Assembly: GCF_036227325.1 (NCBI RefSeq)
Contig: NZ_CP109467.1
Span: 1,178,001-1,242,000 of the forward strand
From: Streptomyces sp. NBC_01465
GTDB lineage: Bacteria > Actinomycetota > Actinomycetes > Streptomycetales > Streptomycetaceae
Length of the DNA stretch: 64,000 nucleotides
Direction of reading: 5' to 3'
Shown here: positions 25,583-32,525 of the stretch, one piece after another
Position numbering within the stretch: position 1 is the first letter of the stretch
Layout of the letters: every line of letters starts with the position of its first letter
The notes under the pieces: model-generated
The model's database searches: none
What the model saw: only the letters and a program-made list of their open reading frames with translations
What the model was told of the DNA's origin: nothing
Translations under genes and position numbers: made by a program

Positions 25583-25974
25583 TCGACTTCGTACAGAGCC
25601 TGCGTCTCTGGTTCGCGCCGCAGCGGATCAGGGACGAGGGCGACACCCCGGACTACCGGTTCTCGCTCGCCAACGAGCGCACCTTCCTCGCCTGGATCCG
25701 GACCGCCCTGGCCCTGGTCGGCGGGGGTTTCGCCGTGGACCAGTTCCTGCCCGACCTGCGCTGGGCCGTCCGCGTGGGGCTGTCCCTGGCGCTGCTCGGC
25801 GCGGGTGCGCTGTGTGCGGTGCGCGCGGTCAATCACTGGGTGCGGTGCGAGCGCGCCATGCGGCGCGGCGAGGATCTGCCCGTGACCACCTTCCCGACCC
25901 TGCTCAGCCTGACGGTCGCGTTCGTCGCCGTGGCGATGGTCGTGGTCGTCGTGCTCGGCCTGGCCGGCACATGA
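25579..25974 (+). CDS. DUF202-family membrane protein
   Basis: A 131-residue protein with three hydrophobic helices and the DUF202 signature RFSLANERTFLAWIRTALALVGGGFA. It starts at a GTG overlapping the Nudix stop (GTGA), with GGAGG two to six bases upstream of the overlap. Function is unknown for the family; YidH-like proteins are small inner-membrane proteins. Confidence 0.85.
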   Translation: MIDFVQSLRLWFAPQRIRDEGDTPDYRFSLANERTFLAWIRTALALVGGGFAVDQFLPDLRWAVRVGLSLALLGAGALCAVRAVNHWVRCERAMRRGEDLPVTTFPTLLSLTVAFVAVAMVVVVVLGLAGT

Positions 25975-26276
25975 GCGAGCGGGACCCCGGCCTCCAGCCG
26001 GAGCGGACCCGGCTCGCCTGGCGGCGTACGACGCTGAGCTTCACCGTGGCGGCGGTCCTCGCGGGCCGGCAGGCCCTGCACGGGGGCTCGGACGCCGGTG
26101 TCGTGGCGGCCGCGCTGGGTCTGCTGCTGTGGGTGGCGTTCCTGCGGGTCGCGCACCGGCGGATGGTCGACGTCGGGGAGTCGCCCCGGCCTGCGGTGAT
26201 GTCGCCGCGCGCCGCGCTCACCGCCGCCGCGTGCACGGTCGCGCTGGCCGTGATCGGCGTGGCAGCGCTCCATTGA
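25971..26276 (+). CDS. Second DUF202-family membrane protein
   Basis: A 101-residue paralogue with the shortened signature PERTRLAWRRTTLSFTVAAVLAGRQAL and three hydrophobic segments. It overlaps the first DUF202 gene by ATGA. Adjacent YidH/YidG-type pairs suggest a heteromeric membrane complex. Function unknown. Confidence 0.83.
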   Translation: MSERDPGLQPERTRLAWRRTTLSFTVAAVLAGRQALHGGSDAGVVAAALGLLLWVAFLRVAHRRMVDVGESPRPAVMSPRAALTAAACTVALAVIGVAALH

Positions 26277-26301
26277 GCACGGACGCCCGCAAAGTAGGAT
26301 T

Positions 26302-26496
26302 ATGTCAGATTTCATCCTCTTGCTGTTCGGCGTCGTCGGCGCATCACTGATGATCCAGGCCGTCTGGGACCTGAAGTGCTGCCGGCAGACCGGAAGTGCC
26401 CCGGCCGACGAGGTGCCCGCGGTCGCGATGGCGCTGGGCGGCGCGTTTCTCGCGCTGGCCGGCCTGGTCGTCGCGTTCCTGGTCTCCCCGGTCTGA
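26302..26496 (+). CDS. Small two-helix membrane protein, function unknown
   Basis: A 64-residue protein with hydrophobic helices at about 4-20 and 40-61, joined by a short loop with a CC pair (KCCRQTG). It lies 25 bases after the DUF202 pair and probably belongs to the same operon. Its stop codon (26494-26496) abuts the stop of the convergent oxidoreductase (26497-26499) with no spacer. The family is not recognised. Confidence 0.65.
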   Translation: MSDFILLLFGVVGASLMIQAVWDLKCCRQTGSAPADEVPAVAMALGGAFLALAGLVVAFLVSPV

Positions 26497-27432
26497 TCAG
26501 GGCGTCTCCCAGTCGACGGTGACGACGATCTTGCCGCGGGTGCGGCCCTCCGCGTTCAGCCGGTGCGCCTCGGCCGCCTGCTCCAGCGGGAACGTGCGGT
26601 CCACGTGCACCGTGACCACGCCCTCGTCGGCGAGCACGCCGAGCGTGTGCAGATCCGTCGCGTCGGGCCGTACGAACACATAGCGGCCGCCGAGGCTCGT
26701 CACCTCGCCGTCCGCGACGGACGCCAGCCGGCCGCCGGGGCCCAGGACGTCGGCGGAGACCTTCAGGGTCTCGCCGCCGATCGTGTCGAAGGCCGCGTCG
26801 ACGCCGTCGGGTGCCAGGGCGCGGATCCGGTCCGCGAGTCCTTCCCCGTACGTGACCGGCTCCGCGCCCAGCGAGCGCACATGGTCGTGGTTGTGCTCGC
26901 CGGCCGTGCCGATGACCCGGGCGCCGACGTTCTTCGCCAGCTGTACGGCGAGGGAGCCCACTCCGCCCGCCGCCGCGTTCACCAGGACCGTGTCCCCGGG
27001 GCCGATCTCCAGGGCGCGCAGCACCTGGTACGCGGTGAGCCCGGCCAGCGGCAGCCCCGCCGCCTCCTCGAAGCTGAGGCGCAGCGGTTTGCGGGCCAGG
27101 GTGCGGACGGGTGCGGCGACGTACTCGGCGAAGGTGCCCCGGGAGAGGAAGTCCTCGCGGACGTACCCCATGACCTCGTCGCCGACGGCGAACTCGGTGA
27201 CCGAGGCCCCGGGCTGGACGACCACGCCGGAGACGTCCCAGCCCGGGATCACGGGGAAGACCGCGTCGAGGATCCCGTCGAGGTAGCCCTCGCGGCACTT
27301 CCAGTCGACCGGGTTGACGGAGGCGGCGCGCACCTTCACCAGGACCTGGTCGGGACCGACCTTGGGGTCGGGACGCTCGCCGTACTCCAGGACGTCGGGC
27401 CCGCCGTAGTTGCTGTAGCTGATCGCCTTCAT
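26497..27432 (-). CDS. NADP-dependent MDR-family quinone oxidoreductase
   Basis: A 311-residue zinc-free medium-chain dehydrogenase/reductase. The GroES-like N-terminal barrel has DWKCREGY. The Rossmann domain has VLVNAAAGGVGSLAVQLAKNVGARVIGTAGE. The C-terminal AAEAHRLNAEGRTRGKIVVTVD is the quinone-oxidoreductase subfamily ending. The ATG at 27432 (MKAISYSNYGGPDVLEYGE) is the conserved family start; the upstream 12 residues are not. It follows the F420-type reductase gene after 28 bases. Acceptor substrates are probably quinones or enones. Confidence 0.87.
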   Translation of the reverse strand: MKAISYSNYGGPDVLEYGERPDPKVGPDQVLVKVRAASVNPVDWKCREGYLDGILDAVFPVIPGWDVSGVVVQPGASVTEFAVGDEVMGYVREDFLSRGTFAEYVAAPVRTLARKPLRLSFEEAAGLPLAGLTAYQVLRALEIGPGDTVLVNAAAGGVGSLAVQLAKNVGARVIGTAGEHNHDHVRSLGAEPVTYGEGLADRIRALAPDGVDAAFDTIGGETLKVSADVLGPGGRLASVADGEVTSLGGRYVFVRPDATDLHTLGVLADEGVVTVHVDRTFPLEQAAEAHRLNAEGRTRGKIVVTVDWETP

Positions 27433-27460
27433 ACAGACGAGCCTCTGACCTGCGTCGTCC

Positions 27461-28057
27461 TTATGCAACCGGGGCGGGCGGCAGCATGGTGCGGGGGTCC
27501 TTGCCGCTCTTCCACAGGCCTATCAGGAGCGCGGTCGTGGCCTCGAGGAGCTCGGCGCGCTCCAGGCCGCCGATGTCCAGGGGTTCGCAGCCGAGGTCGC
27601 GTACGAGCGTGCGGACCGTCGCCAGCGCCCCTTCGTCGTCGCCGCAGAGCGGGACCGCGAGGCCGGGCGGCGGCCGGCGCCAGATGTCGTCGGAGCAGTG
27701 GTTGAAGGCCTTGACCACGTGCGCGCCCGTCGCGTCGGCGAGGGCGCGGGCCGCGGCCGGGGCGGTCAGGGTGAGGGCGGGGCCGATCGCGTTGGTGCAG
27801 TCGATCAGGGTCCGTCCGCGCAGTTCGCCGGCGGTGAGCAGGATGTCCGGGACTGCTTCGTGGGGGACCGCCAGGAGGGTGGCGTCGCCGAAGGCGGCCG
27901 CCTCGGCGAGTGTGCCGGGGCGTGCGCCCGTTCTCGCCGCGGTCGCCGCCGTGCGGTCCGGCGAGCGGCCGCCGATCAGTACGTCGTGTCCGGCCCTCAC
28001 CCAGTGGGTCGCGAGGGCGTCCGCCATGTTTCCTGTGCCAAGGATTCCGATGCGCAT
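27461..28057 (-). CDS. NAD(P)/F420-binding reductase (NADPH-dependent F420 reductase-like)
   Basis: A 198-residue single Rossmann-domain protein: GILGTGNMADALATHWVRAGHDVLIGGRSPD at the N terminus and VVKAFNHCSDDIWRR in the catalytic half. It resembles the short NADPH:F420 oxidoreductase/pyrroline-carboxylate-reductase-like group. Divergent from an HxlR regulator and upstream of a quinone oxidoreductase, it is likely part of an electrophile- or redox-responsive set. F420 use is plausible but not shown. Confidence 0.8.
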   Translation of the reverse strand: MRIGILGTGNMADALATHWVRAGHDVLIGGRSPDRTAATAARTGARPGTLAEAAAFGDATLLAVPHEAVPDILLTAGELRGRTLIDCTNAIGPALTLTAPAAARALADATGAHVVKAFNHCSDDIWRRPPPGLAVPLCGDDEGALATVRTLVRDLGCEPLDIGGLERAELLEATTALLIGLWKSGKDPRTMLPPAPVA

Positions 28058-28084
28058 GTACGTAAGCTAGGCGGGGCCCCGGTT

Positions 28085-28094
28085 ACCGATCGGT
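28085..28094. promoter_or_regulatory. Candidate HxlR operator
   Basis: ACCGATCGGT is a perfect 10-base palindrome in the 66-bp region between the divergent reductase and HxlR genes, centred between the two starts. Confidence 0.45.
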
Positions 28095-28123
28095 GCCCAA
28101 TCCGCCTGCCGGGGAGGGGTGTT

Positions 28124-28468
28124 GTGGACCGGGTACTCGCGGACTGCCGGGCACGGCTCGGCTTCGACCTGATGGCCAACACCTGGAACGCGGTGGTCCT
28201 GTACGCCCTGTCCGGGGGCGGGCGCCGGCCGCGCGAGCTGCGGGCCGAGATCGGCGGGATCAGCAGCAAGGTACTGACCGAGACGCTCCGCAGGCTGGAG
28301 GGGTACGCCCTCGTGGAGCGGCGGGTGTTCGCCGAGTCGCCGCCCCGTGTCGAGTACACGCTGACCGCGCTCGGGCGGACCCTGCTGGAGCCGATCGAGG
28401 CGCTCGGCCGCTGGTCGGCGGAGCACGGGGACGCCTTCGCCGCCGCGCAGGGTTGGGACGAGGACTGA
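28124..28468 (+). CDS. HxlR-family winged-helix regulator
   Basis: A 114-residue regulator with the HxlR core RPRELRAEIGGISSKVLTETLRRLEGYALVERRVF and wing PRVEYTLTALGRTLLEPIEAL. The GTG at 28124 has GGGGAGG seven bases upstream. The usual N-terminal cysteine that senses electrophiles in some HxlR/QorR proteins is represented only by Cys7 in VLADCRARLG. It probably controls the divergent reductase and quinone oxidoreductase genes, as YodB/QorR-type regulators do. Confidence 0.84.
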   Translation: MDRVLADCRARLGFDLMANTWNAVVLYALSGGGRRPRELRAEIGGISSKVLTETLRRLEGYALVERRVFAESPPRVEYTLTALGRTLLEPIEALGRWSAEHGDAFAAAQGWDED

Positions 28469-28520
28469 GCAACTGGCAAGGTGTGCTCACCACTTGATCC
28501 ACTTCCCCCGGGGGACCCCG

Positions 28521-29432
28521 ATGACCGCCACGGCTCCGTACACCGTCGCACTCGCACCGCATGTCCACGCCTATGTCCAGCCGGACGGCGGCTGGTGTCT
28601 CAACAATGCCGGGATCGTCAGCGACGGGGTGTCGACGCTCCTCGTCGACACCACCGCCACGCTGCGGCGGGCCGAGGCCCTGCGCGAGGCGGTGACCGCG
28701 GTCGGGGCGCCGCTCCCGCGGACGGTCGTCAATACGCACCACCACGGGGACCACACCTACGGCAACAGCCTCTTCGCCCCGCACGCGACGGTCGTCGGCC
28801 ACGACTCCTGCCGCAGCGAAGTGCTGGCCGCCGGGCGCCAGCTCCATCTGGTGTGGCCGCAGACGGACTTCGGCGACATCAGCATCACGGCGCCCACGCT
28901 CACCTACAGCGAGCGCCTCACCGTCCATCTCGGGGAGACCGAGGTGCGGCTGATCCACCCCGGTGTGGCGCACACGGTCGGCGACACCGTGGTCCACCTC
29001 CCCGGGCAGGGCATCGTCTTCACCGGCGACCTGGTCTTCCGGGGCGGCACGCCCTTCCTGCCGATGGGTTCGCTCAGCGGGTCGCTGCGGGCGCTGGAGC
29101 TGCTGCGGTCGCTGGACGCGCAGACCGTGGTGCCGGGGCACGGCCCGGTCACCGATCCCTCCGCGTACGACGACACCGAGCGCTATCTGCTGTACGTCGC
29201 CGAACTGGCCGGGGCCACCCACGCCAAGGGCCTCACCCCCCTGGAGGCCGCGCGCGAGGCGGACCTCGGCGAGTTTCGTGCGCTGCGCGAGAGCGAGCGC
29301 CTGGTGGCCAATCTGCACCGCGCCTACGCGGAGCTGGACGGCCTGCCCGAGGGGTCCCCGCTGGATCCGGTGGCCGTTTTCGGGGACATGGCGGCGATGA
29401 ACGGCGGGGTTCCCGTGGCCTGTCACGCATAG
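28521..29432 (+). CDS. Metallo-beta-lactamase-fold hydrolase
   Basis: A 303-residue MBL-fold protein. The zinc motif HHHGDH is in NTHHHGDHTYGNSL, with further ligands in HPGVAHTVGD, the aspartate of FTGDLVF and the histidine of VVPGHGPV. The ATG at 28521 with GGGGGACC upstream is preferred to one at 28494. It probably acts on a thioester, lactone or ester; the substrate is unknown. It precedes the kinase/dehydrogenase pair on the same strand, but a 90-bp gap containing its own promoter and operator separates them. Confidence 0.85.
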   Translation: MTATAPYTVALAPHVHAYVQPDGGWCLNNAGIVSDGVSTLLVDTTATLRRAEALREAVTAVGAPLPRTVVNTHHHGDHTYGNSLFAPHATVVGHDSCRSEVLAAGRQLHLVWPQTDFGDISITAPTLTYSERLTVHLGETEVRLIHPGVAHTVGDTVVHLPGQGIVFTGDLVFRGGTPFLPMGSLSGSLRALELLRSLDAQTVVPGHGPVTDPSAYDDTERYLLYVAELAGATHAKGLTPLEAAREADLGEFRALRESERLVANLHRAYAELDGLPEGSPLDPVAVFGDMAAMNGGVPVACHA

Positions 29433-29450
29433 GTCCTGGCACCCCGGGGG

Positions 29451-29479
29451 TGGACTGCATACCGACTGGTCGGCATGAT
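29451..29479 (+). promoter_or_regulatory. Promoter and TetR-type operator of the APH/acyl-CoA dehydrogenase unit
   Basis: The near-palindrome ATACCGACTGGTCGGCAT (29459-29476; one mismatched pair plus a two-base centre) lies between TGGACT (29451-29456) and CATGAT (29474-29479), 17 bases apart. The 12 bases ATACCGACTGGT recur, on the opposite strand, at 34992-35003, ahead of the SDR/ligase/TetR unit. Confidence 0.65.
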
Positions 29480-29522
29480 GTGTGCGTACGCCACTCGTCA
29501 TCACCATCCGGAGGTGCCTCCC

Positions 29523-30545
29523 ATGAGCGCAGTCCACCCCCCAGGCATCGACCCGGAGGCACTCCGCGGCCATCTCGACCGCGCGCGCCCCGGTCTGGTG
29601 AGCGGACCGCTCAGCGCCCGGCTGATCGAGGGCGGCCGCTCGAACCTGACCTATGTCGTCACGGACGGCACCGGCCGGTGGGTCGTGCGCAGGCCGCCGC
29701 TCGGGCACGTACTGGCGACCGCTCATGACATGAAGCGCGAGTACCGGGTGATCAGCGCGCTCCACCCGACCGCCGTGCCGGTCCCCGAGCCGGTGCTGCT
29801 CTGCGAGGACGAGACGGTGATCGGATCGCCGTTCTACGTCATGGAGTTCGTCGAGGGAACGCCGTACCGCACGGCGCCCCAGCTCGCCCCGCTCGGTGCC
29901 GAGCGCACCCGCGCGGCGGTCCTCGGACTGGTCGACACGCTCGTCGATCTGCACGCCGTGGACCCCGAGGCGGTCGGGCTCGCCGACTTCGGCCGGCCCG
30001 AGGGCTTCCTCGACCGTCAACTGCGGCGCTGGGGCAAGCAGTTGGACGCCTCGCGCAACCGTGAACTCGCCGGCATCGACGAGCTGCACGCCGCACTCGG
30101 CCGTGCACTGCCCGACTCCCCCGCGCCGACCGTCGTCCACGGCGACTACCGCCTGGACAACGTGCTCCTCGGTGACGACGACCGCATCAAGGCCGTCCTC
30201 GACTGGGAGATGTCGACGCTGGGCGACCCGCTCACCGACCTCGGCCTGCTGGTGATGTACAGCTCCGACCTCGGCATCCCCGACGCTCCCGTCTCGACGA
30301 CGAGCGGCGCCGCCGGCCACCCCTCCCCCGCCGAGCTCGTCGCGCGGTACGCGGAGCGCTCCGGCCGGGACACCTCCGCGATCGCCTGGTACACGGCCTT
30401 CGCCTGGTTCAAGCTCGCCGTGATCCTCGAGGGCATCCACTACCGCTACACCCTCGGCCAGACCGTCGGCGCCGGCTTCGACCAGATCGGCGGGCTCGTG
30501 CCCGTCTTCATCGAGCACGGACTCACCACCCTCCAGGAAGGCTGA
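29523..30545 (+). CDS. APH-fold kinase, LvaA / ACAD10-11 kinase-domain type
   Basis: A 340-residue protein-kinase-like fold enzyme. Nucleotide-binding segment GGRSNLTYVVT, hinge MEFVEGTPY, catalytic loop VVHGDYRLDNVLL and metal-binding VLDWEMSTLGDPLTDLG are all present. This subgroup is not an antibiotic kinase. Homologues include LvaA of Pseudomonas and the N-terminal half of ACAD10/ACAD11, which phosphorylate the hydroxyl of 4-hydroxyacyl-CoA. The ATG at 29523 has GGAGG. The acyl-CoA dehydrogenase follows after nine bases, which mirrors the domain order of the animal fusion. Substrate is inference. Confidence 0.85.
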   Translation: MSAVHPPGIDPEALRGHLDRARPGLVSGPLSARLIEGGRSNLTYVVTDGTGRWVVRRPPLGHVLATAHDMKREYRVISALHPTAVPVPEPVLLCEDETVIGSPFYVMEFVEGTPYRTAPQLAPLGAERTRAAVLGLVDTLVDLHAVDPEAVGLADFGRPEGFLDRQLRRWGKQLDASRNRELAGIDELHAALGRALPDSPAPTVVHGDYRLDNVLLGDDDRIKAVLDWEMSTLGDPLTDLGLLVMYSSDLGIPDAPVSTTSGAAGHPSPAELVARYAERSGRDTSAIAWYTAFAWFKLAVILEGIHYRYTLGQTVGAGFDQIGGLVPVFIEHGLTTLQEG

Positions 30546-30554
30546 ACACCCGCC

Positions 30555-31769
30555 ATGGACTTCGCATACGACGCCAGGACCGAAGAGCTCCGCACCAGGC
30601 TGCTGGCCTTCATGGACGAGCACGTCTACCCGGCGGAAGCCGTCGCGCACGAGCAGCGCGCGCTGCTCGACTCACCGTGGGACACCCCGGCGGTGGTCGA
30701 GGAGCTCAAGGAGGAGGCGCGCCGGCAGGGGCTCTGGAATCTTTTCCTTCCGGATGCCGAGTACGGTGCCGGGCTGACCAACCTCCAGTACGCCCCGCTG
30801 GCCGAAATCACCGGCCGCTCCCCGCAGTTGGGCCCGACCGCGCTGAACTGCGCCGCCCCCGACACCGGGAACATGGAGCTTCTCTTCCAGTTCGCGAGCG
30901 AGCAGCAGAAGAAGCAGTGGCTGGAGCCGCTGCTCGCCGGGGAGATCCGCTCCGCGTTCGCGATGACCGAGCCGGAGGTCGCCTCGTCGGACGCGACGAA
31001 CATCGAGACGCGGATCGAGCGGGACGGCGACGAGTACGTCGTGACGGGCCGGAAGTGGTACATCTCCGGGGCGATGAACCCCGACTGCAAGATCTTCATC
31101 GTGATGGGCAAGACGGACCCGGACGGCTCCGACGTGCGGCGGCAGCAGTCGATGATCCTGGTCCCGCGCGACACACCGGGGGTCGAGGTCCGGCGGGCGA
31201 TGACCGTCTACGGGTACGAGGACCACTACCACGGCGGTCACGCGGAGGTCGTCTTCGACGGGGCGCGGGTGCCGGCGGCGAACCTGGTGGGCGAGGAGGG
31301 CGGCGGGTTCGCCATCGCGCAGGCGCGGCTGGGTCCGGGCCGGATCCACCACTGCATGCGGCTGATCGGGATGGCCGAGCGGGCCATCGAGCTGATGTGC
31401 CGGCGAGCGGTGTCCCGCGAGGCGTTCGGCAAGCCGCTGGCTTCGCAGGGCGTCGTACAGAACTGGATCGCGGACGCGCGGGTCACGGTGGAGCAGCTGC
31501 GGCTGCTGGTGCTGAAGACGGCGTGGCTGATGGACACGGTGGGGAACCGGGGGGCGCACACCGAGATCCAGGCCATCAAGATCGCTACGCCTCGGGCGGT
31601 CGTCGACATCATCGACAACGCGGTGCAGTTGCACGGGGCGGGCGGGGTCAGCCAGGACTTCCCGCTGGCGGAGCTCTGGGCGGGGGCGCGGACGCTGAAG
31701 CTTGCGGACGGGCCCGATGAGGTGCACCAGCGGTCGCTGGCGCGGCGGGAACTGAAGCGGTACGTGTAG
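30555..31769 (+). CDS. Acyl-CoA dehydrogenase, LvaC / ACAD11 dehydrogenase-domain type
   Basis: A 404-residue flavoprotein with the ACAD signatures AMTEPEVASSDATNIET, GRKWYISGAMNPDCKIFIVMG, the helix RIHHCMRLIGMAERAIELM, REAFGKPLASQGVVQNWIAD and the C-terminal VQLHGAGGVSQDFPLAELWAGARTLKLADGPDEVH (described in parts). The spacing to the kinase gene suggests translational coupling. In the ACAD10/11 and Lva systems the partner dehydrogenase eliminates phosphate from 4-phospho-acyl-CoA to give an enoyl-CoA. The gene ends at a repeat-containing terminator. Confidence 0.9.
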   Translation: MDFAYDARTEELRTRLLAFMDEHVYPAEAVAHEQRALLDSPWDTPAVVEELKEEARRQGLWNLFLPDAEYGAGLTNLQYAPLAEITGRSPQLGPTALNCAAPDTGNMELLFQFASEQQKKQWLEPLLAGEIRSAFAMTEPEVASSDATNIETRIERDGDEYVVTGRKWYISGAMNPDCKIFIVMGKTDPDGSDVRRQQSMILVPRDTPGVEVRRAMTVYGYEDHYHGGHAEVVFDGARVPAANLVGEEGGGFAIAQARLGPGRIHHCMRLIGMAERAIELMCRRAVSREAFGKPLASQGVVQNWIADARVTVEQLRLLVLKTAWLMDTVGNRGAHTEIQAIKIATPRAVVDIIDNAVQLHGAGGVSQDFPLAELWAGARTLKLADGPDEVHQRSLARRELKRYV

Positions 31770-31796
31770 CCGGGGCGGGTTGGCGCGGCCCCACAC

Positions 31797-31845
31797 GGGG
31801 GCTCCGCCCCCGGACCCCCGCTCCTCAATCGCCGGAGGGGCTTGA
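31797..31845 (+). repeat. 49-bp intergenic repeat, copy 1
   Basis: Identical over 49 bases and in the same orientation to 46075-46123. It contains a GGGGG/CCCCC hairpin and ends in CCGGAGGGGCTTGA. It lies directly after the acyl-CoA dehydrogenase gene. Elements of this kind recur at Streptomyces gene ends and probably act in termination or RNA stability. Confidence 0.8.
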
Positions 31846-31893
31846 TTTTGCTGCACTTGCATCGCAAGTACAGGCAAGATCAAGCCCCTCCGG
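31832..31893. terminator. Nested double-stem bidirectional terminator
   Basis: CCGGAGGGGCTTGAT (31832-31846) and ATCAAGCCCCTCCGG (31879-31893) are perfect 15-base arms. Inside them ACTTGC (31855-31860) and GCAAGT (31864-31869) form a second stem. The convergent acyl-CoA dehydrogenase and TetR genes end on either side. Confidence 0.8.
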
Positions 31894-31898
31894 GGCTG

Positions 31899-32495
31899 TT
31901 ACGGCCGCAGCGCCCTCAGCAGGAGGTCCGCCAGGTGGTCCGCCACCTCCACGTGCGTGAGCGGGCCACCCGGGCGGTACCACGTCGACAAGTGGTGGAT
32001 CGAGCCGAAGTGGTAGTCGACCACCAGGTCCGCCGGTGTCGCCGTCGAGAAGACGCCCTCCTTCTGGCCCTCCTCGATCAGCGCGCGGAAGCGCTCGTGG
32101 TAGCGGCGGCGCTCCCCCCGTACCTGCTTGTTCTTCTCCGGGCTCAGATGGTGCATCGAGCGGAAGAAGATCGACGCGTCGTCGAGGTTCTCGATGGTCG
32201 TCACGACCACGTCCGCCGCCGCGTCCCGCAGCCTCTTCTCCACCGGCGCGTCCGCGTCCGCGAAGGCGTCCAGGCGTTCCTGCTGGAGGCGCAGCACCCG
32301 GGCGTAGACCTCGTGGAGGAGGTCTTCCTTGGAGCCGAAGTAGTGGTAGAGCGCGCCCTTGGTGACCCCGGCCGCCTCCACGATCTCCTGGACCGAGGTG
32401 CGGTCGTAGCCCTGCTCGGCGAAGAGGCGGGTGGCGGCAGCCAGCAGCCTCTGGGGGACGGGGGTACCGTTCCCGTCGGTCGTCCTGGCTGCCAT
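31899..32495 (-). CDS. TetR-family regulator of the kinase/dehydrogenase/ligase regulon
   Basis: A 198-residue protein. The TetR helix-turn-helix is TSVQEIVEAAGVTKGALYHYFGSKEDLLHEVYARVL at about 30-66 (quoted for orientation). The C-terminal ligand domain contains the aromatic/histidine-rich FRSMHHLSPEKNKQ and GSIHHLSTWY, resembling acyl-CoA-responsive KstR2/FadR-like repressors. It is the third gene of the SDR-ligase-TetR unit, 30 bases after the ligase. Two copies of a shared operator core flank this block, so it probably represses both units and responds to a CoA thioester intermediate. Confidence 0.85.
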   Translation of the reverse strand: MAARTTDGNGTPVPQRLLAAATRLFAEQGYDRTSVQEIVEAAGVTKGALYHYFGSKEDLLHEVYARVLRLQQERLDAFADADAPVEKRLRDAAADVVVTTIENLDDASIFFRSMHHLSPEKNKQVRGERRRYHERFRALIEEGQKEGVFSTATPADLVVDYHFGSIHHLSTWYRPGGPLTHVEVADHLADLLLRALRP

Positions 32496-32525
32496 CAGGC
32501 CGCCACCCTTCTCTCTGTTCTCTGT

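Noticed and set aside
29523..30545. Aminoglycoside resistance gene
   Set aside because: The APH fold is present, but coupling to an acyl-CoA dehydrogenase and the subgroup motifs indicate an acyl-CoA-linked kinase, not an antibiotic phosphotransferase.
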